Source of the DNA: Thioflexithrix psekupsensis
GTDB lineage: Bacteria; Pseudomonadota; Gammaproteobacteria; Beggiatoales; Beggiatoaceae
Assembly: GCF_002149925.1 (NCBI RefSeq)
Contig: NZ_MSLT01000001.1
Coordinates: forward strand, 124,001 to 188,000
Direction of reading: 5' to 3'
Length of the DNA: 64,000 nt
Position numbers and translations under genes: made by a program. The notes under the pieces were generated by a model that was not told where the DNA came from, made no database searches, and saw only the letters and a list, made by a program, of their open reading frames with translations. How positions within the stretch are numbered: the stretch's first letter is position 1; each line of letters opens with the position of its first letter. Below, piece by piece: positions 59,853 to 64,000 of the stretch.

Positions 59853-61940
59853 TTAATCCAAATCACTTTGCTTTTCTTTTTCTTCATGCTTCAATTGCCG
59901 CATCGGACGTAATGCACTGTAAATTGCGCCCACCAAACCAGCACTGTACAAAATCAAAGCTGACCCCATTCCAAAATGGAACAAGAAAACACCCGCAATT
60001 AAAATGCTACCAGGAATATAAGCAAATCTTAAAGTCGTATTTAAATCGCGTTTAAACGCATGAGAAAGCTCGAATAAATCCGCTAATTGTTGCAATGAAC
60101 CACCGCTTAAAACCACCTGCGCACTGTCAGTAGCAATGGTCGTCGCACCACGCATGGAGACGGAAACATCGGCTTGTTGTAGCGCAATAGCATCGTTAAT
60201 ACCATCCCCAACAAAACATACCACACGTCCGCTTGCTTGTAAGGCTTTGATTTGTTCGGCTTTTGCTTCGGGTAACACTTCAGCATAATACTCATCAATG
60301 CCCAAACGCGCCGCTAAATGACGAGTGGGCGCGGCATGATCCCCCGATAAAATCGCCAATTTTAACCCGCGAGCATGAAGTTGTGCCACCAAACTTTGTG
60401 CTTCGGGACGTAATTGGGTTTGTAATTCCACTGCACCCGCTAACTGACCATCCACCGCGACCATCACCAATGATCCGTCCTGTGTCGCACACCACGTTTG
60501 TGCATCTTCTAACAAGGATGGAATTGTAATATTTTGTTGTACCATGAAGCGTAAACTGCCCACGTGTAAAACATGATCTTGATAATTAACCCGTAATCCA
60601 AATCCCAGCGAATAATCCACCTCATCAGGCACATCGCAAATTAACCCACGTGCTGCTGCGGCATTTTGAATAGCCCGCGCAATCGGATGCGTTTGGCGGT
60701 ATTCGGCAATGGCGGCTAAACGCAATACTTCTGACTCCTTCTAATTCCCCAGTGTGTAAATTCTACCGATTTCAGGCTCTTCTTGCGTTAATGTGCCTGT
60801 TTTATCAAAAACAACCGTGTCAACTGTCGGTAAAATCTCTAAAGGACGACCTTCTTTAATCAAAATTCCCTGATGGGAAGCCAAGTTAAGATAACTGAGC
60901 ATATTCAAAGGCGCGGCAAAAAACATCGTAGAACCAAAGCTGCCGTTAAGCACCGCCACGCCACCGCCTACGCCCACCGTCAACATCGCCAAACCACTCG
61001 CACCGAGTACAGGTAAAACAAGACGGTCAGCTAATTTTTCACTGTTCATCGCACAGTCAAGACGAGATTGGCTGGCATGGTTTAAAATTTTAGCGATTTG
61101 TGCTGCGTTGGTTTGCTCGCCTGTTTGCTCAACGCGCACGTGTAATTTTCCTGATAAAACAAGGGTTGACGCAAATACGGTATCGCCTATTGTTTTTTCT
61201 ATCGGTTGCGATTCGCCGGTTAAACGGTGCTGATCCACTGTCGCCGCGCCATCCACCACGTGGCCGTCAATTGGCACAGACTGCCCTGCGCTTAACACCA
61301 CAATGTCACCTATTTGTAATTCATTAAAAGCCATTTCCACTTCCACGCCATCGACCCACACCCACACTTTATCAGGTGGATGTAGCGCAAATGCACCCAC
61401 TAAGGCTTGGCGTGAATACGCTTCACTGCGTGCCGACACTTTAAACGCCAAAAACATCACCGAAATAAACAGGCTACCAATCACATAAAAACCCGCAAGA
61501 AAATTGGCTAATACCCCTAAAAACGCAAAAAGTCGATATTGCAACCGTTTTTCTTGAAATAACACCTGCAAACTACGATACGCTATCGGCCCCATGAGAT
61601 ACGCCAAACCAACCGCATTCAAAATCAATAACGGCGGATACACCAAAGCCCCCGCAGTCGCCACGCCCACATTCAACACAGATAAACCTAATTTGCGATT
61701 AAGTGCTTGTTCTTCTTCACTATATTCGCCTGCAAATTCTTCTAACTGCTGTTCGCGTTTCTGCGTGTTTAGACGTTTATCCACATGCGTGCGAATCCAC
61801 TGTTGATAACCTTGATCCAGACGCTCTAACGTACTTTGGGTTTTTTCTTTCATTGCCTGTTTTTTCTCTGGGGGTAAATGGCGATAGGCGGCTGTGCCAG
61901 CAATACCCGCAATTAACAATGGAATTAGTGGAAACATCAT
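59853..61940 (-). pseudogene. Heavy-metal-type P-type ATPase split by an in-frame TAG
   Basis: One continuous frame of 695 codons interrupted only by TAG at 60743-60741. The first part (399 residues, to TLGN) has membrane helices, the actuator loop with LTGESQPIEK, and Asp379 in VFDKTGTLT. The second (from KESEVLRLAA) holds the nucleotide domain with THPIAR, the hinge LSGDHAAP and VGDGINDAIAL, and the last helices. The P1B ion motif CPC is absent; the equivalent segment reads AAPLNML. A TTG (60725) with AAGGAG 9 bases upstream directly follows the stop, so two half-proteins could be made. Substrate unknown. Confidence 0.85.
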
Positions 61941-62056
61941 GACCTCACGATATTGATTTGTATGATAAAATCTCGCCTTATTGTGCAGATTTCATTCCTT
62001 ATTTGTTATAGAATTGCAGCCCATTATTCTCACCATTGACGAATTGAATAAAATTT

Positions 62057-63958
62057 ATGATGCGTTTCTTTTTCTCTCTAATGGGTGTTTTATTGTATAG
62101 CGTTGTGGCGGTTGCGGAGGGTATTCAGGTTCATGTAGAAATACATGGTATAGATGATCCCCTGTTGAGCAACGTCCGTGCGCTATTAACCATTGAAAAA
62201 CAAAAACAAAGTCCCCGTTTAACCGAATCTTCCATTCAGCGGATGCACCAAACCGCCGAACAGGAAATTGCGCAGGCTCTGCAACCATTTGGTTATTATC
62301 GTCCCACGATTGAAGCACAGTTGCAGCCCCCAGTCGCCGACCAAAACACATGGCAAGCCCGTTATCACATCACCGCCGGTGACGTGATGCCCGTTGCTGC
62401 GGTGACATTAACGCTGCTTGGGGAGGGAGAACAAGACGCTTTTTTGCAGAATAGTTTAAAACAATTTCCTATTAAAATTAACGATCCTTTGGCGCATTTA
62501 ACTTATGAGCAGGCTAAAAAAAATATGTTAAATGCCGTCCAAGATCGCGGTTATTTAGAAGCCAATTATAGCCTGAGTCGGATTGTGGTGGATATGCAGG
62601 CTTATGCTGCCACGATTCAACTGACTTTAGACACGGGAAAACGTTTTCGTTTTGGAGCAGTGACGTTTGAACAGGAAACTTTTGAGTTTGAATCTGATTT
62701 TTTAGACAATTTTTTGACGTTTAAGCCGGGTGATTATTATTCGGCACAACAATTTATTGCTTTTCGTAATGCGTTAAGCAGCAGTGGTTATTTCGATCAA
62801 GTGAATTTGGAACAAGAAAATATCACCACAGATTCTGACGGCCATCCGATGGTGCCATTACGGGTTAAATTAAAGCCGTTAAAAAAGAATAAATACCGCA
62901 TTCGTTTAGGTTACGGCACAGATACCCAATTGCGTGGCAAATTAGACTGGGAACGCCGCTATATCAATGATGACGGCCACCGTATGCAAGCAGGATTAAT
63001 TGCCGTTCAAGAAAAACGTCATTTAGTATCTTCTTTAGACTATTTAATTCCTGTTAAAAATCTAAATAAAGATTATTGGAATTTTGGCTTGCGTTATGAA
63101 GGATTTGATTATGGTTTTAAAGATTTTGGCTTAGAGGAAGGCGGCGATACACGCTTACAAAGTATTGCTTTATCGACAGGACGACATTATCCGCGTCGTT
63201 TATTGAATCGTTGGAGCGTTCAAGAAAGTTTAACGGTAGAGTATTTAATTGAAGATTATAATTTATTAGAAGTGATTTTTGATGATCCATTGCGGCAAAG
63301 TGTTTTTATTCGCAATCGCCCTGAAATGGCACAAGCCTTAAACCCACAATTAAAAACCCTAGTCCCTGGTATCCAGTGGAGATATATAAAAACCGATGAG
63401 AAACCTTTTAGCCAACGTGGCCAACAATTTAGTTTTTCTATAAAAGGCGCATTAAATGGTTTCTTATCCACTTCTTCTTTTATACAAACCCGGGTGCAAG
63501 GTAAATATATTCATGGTCTTTTTAGTCCGAGCAATCGTGTTATTTTTCGTGCGGATATTGCCTATACTCATGCAGAGACGCAACCCATTTTTAGCCAAGT
63601 GACGCATGATATTCCCCAATCTTTACAATTTCGTACAGGTGGCGACCGCAGTGTGCGCGGATATGGCTTTGAATCGCTAAAAAGTCCGAATAATTTACTC
63701 TATGCTAAACATTTATTAGTCGGCAGTATTGAATTTGAACAAATGGTGATCGATAAATGGAGCGCGGCTTTATTTTATGACACAGGAAATGCGTTTAATT
63801 CCTTTTCCGATATGTATTTAAAAGAAAGTATTGGCTTGGGGATTCGTTGGTATTCGCCTGTGGGGCCAGTGCGTTTGGATGTGGCGCATCCTTTGAATGA
63901 TGAGAATGCCGATGGTTTTCGGATTCATATTAATATTGGGCCTGATTTTAGTTGGTAA
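62057..63958 (+). CDS. tamA: Outer-membrane assembly factor TamA
   Basis: 633 residues: signal peptide (about 1-20), three POTRA domains (about 25-270) and a C-terminal Omp85 barrel with the RTGGDRSVRGYGFESL loop, ending in the aromatic FSW-type signal (GPDFSW). TamA works with TamB in moving phospholipids and inserting some outer-membrane proteins. Two ATGs are adjacent at the start. The tamB start follows 34 bases later. Confidence 0.93.
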   Translation: MMRFFFSLMGVLLYSVVAVAEGIQVHVEIHGIDDPLLSNVRALLTIEKQKQSPRLTESSIQRMHQTAEQEIAQALQPFGYYRPTIEAQLQPPVADQNTWQARYHITAGDVMPVAAVTLTLLGEGEQDAFLQNSLKQFPIKINDPLAHLTYEQAKKNMLNAVQDRGYLEANYSLSRIVVDMQAYAATIQLTLDTGKRFRFGAVTFEQETFEFESDFLDNFLTFKPGDYYSAQQFIAFRNALSSSGYFDQVNLEQENITTDSDGHPMVPLRVKLKPLKKNKYRIRLGYGTDTQLRGKLDWERRYINDDGHRMQAGLIAVQEKRHLVSSLDYLIPVKNLNKDYWNFGLRYEGFDYGFKDFGLEEGGDTRLQSIALSTGRHYPRRLLNRWSVQESLTVEYLIEDYNLLEVIFDDPLRQSVFIRNRPEMAQALNPQLKTLVPGIQWRYIKTDEKPFSQRGQQFSFSIKGALNGFLSTSSFIQTRVQGKYIHGLFSPSNRVIFRADIAYTHAETQPIFSQVTHDIPQSLQFRTGGDRSVRGYGFESLKSPNNLLYAKHLLVGSIEFEQMVIDKWSAALFYDTGNAFNSFSDMYLKESIGLGIRWYSPVGPVRLDVAHPLNDENADGFRIHINIGPDFSW

Positions 63959-63992
63959 ATGTGTCTTTATTTATTGCGTTAAAGGAGTTTTC

Positions 63993-64000
63993 ATGATGCT
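63993..64000 (+). CDS. Start of the next gene, probably tamB (partial)
   Basis: An ATG preceded by AAAGGAG at 8 bases, only 8 bases inside the window. tamB is expected from the usual tamA-tamB order; no protein evidence. Confidence 0.45.

Noticed and set aside
60741-60743. TAG as pyrrolysine codon
   Set aside because: No pyl genes are visible in the window and P-type ATPases have no known pyrrolysine; mutation, suppression or split translation are simpler.

Overview
The window is a 64 kb chromosomal piece of a Gram-negative bacterium, most probably a gammaproteobacterium. RpoB, RpoC, L10, L7/L12, TatABC, LepA, LigA, RpoH and TamA all read like gammaproteobacterial proteins. The moderately AT-rich composition and the many sensor, CHAT and PKD-type proteins suggest a Thiotrichales/Beggiatoa-like organism. 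That placement is inference, since no rRNA is present.

Layout. 1-10 kb: pirin, a CAP-domain secreted protein, a FIST sensor, then a forward cluster of hybrid histidine kinase, glycosidase-like lipoprotein, CpdA-type phosphodiesterase and sulfotransferase, followed by a small unknown protein and a GcvR-like ACT protein. 10.3-11.2 kb: two identical tRNA-Asn genes and a small ComEA-like protein. 11.2-22.8 kb: the accessory core of the window. One large surface-protein gene (InlB-like repeats, SdrD-B-like and PKD domains) and the tail of a second one are cut up by six nearly identical 1.13 kb IS630-family elements. Removing each element together with one TA target copy rejoins the reading frame at every internal junction of the large gene, so it was recently continuous. 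Two of the six transposase genes carry a one-base length change in the same A9 tract, and one copy is a mosaic of the two sequence lineages. 22.8-26.8 kb: an unrecognised 532-residue protein, then tatC-tatB-tatA-hinT-hisE on the minus strand. 26.8-37 kb: rplJ-rplL-rpoB-rpoC, with an RpoB that carries about 165 extra residues. 37-42 kb: DnaQ-type exonuclease, cNMP/CBS/DUF294 nucleotidyltransferase, acetate symporter ActP and DUF485 partner. 42-45 kb: a secreted TPR-CHAT caspase-like protein behind a small GTPase gene. 45-51 kb: ligA, whose stop codon lies in the end of an IS1-family element, then lepA-lepB. 51-57 kb: a CHASE sensor with a decayed ATPase domain, folP, an endo/exonuclease/phosphatase protein, hemD and a glycosyltransferase. 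57-64 kb: an H-NS-like protein, rpoH with a sigma70-like promoter directly over a CIRCE operator, DUF445, a P-type ATPase interrupted by one in-frame amber codon, tamA and the first bases of tamB.

Most of the window is ordinary housekeeping DNA. The strongest second-look items are the IS630 invasion of one surface-protein locus, the CIRCE-controlled rpoH promoter, the RpoB insertion, the amber-split P-type ATPase and the GTPase/CHAT pair.
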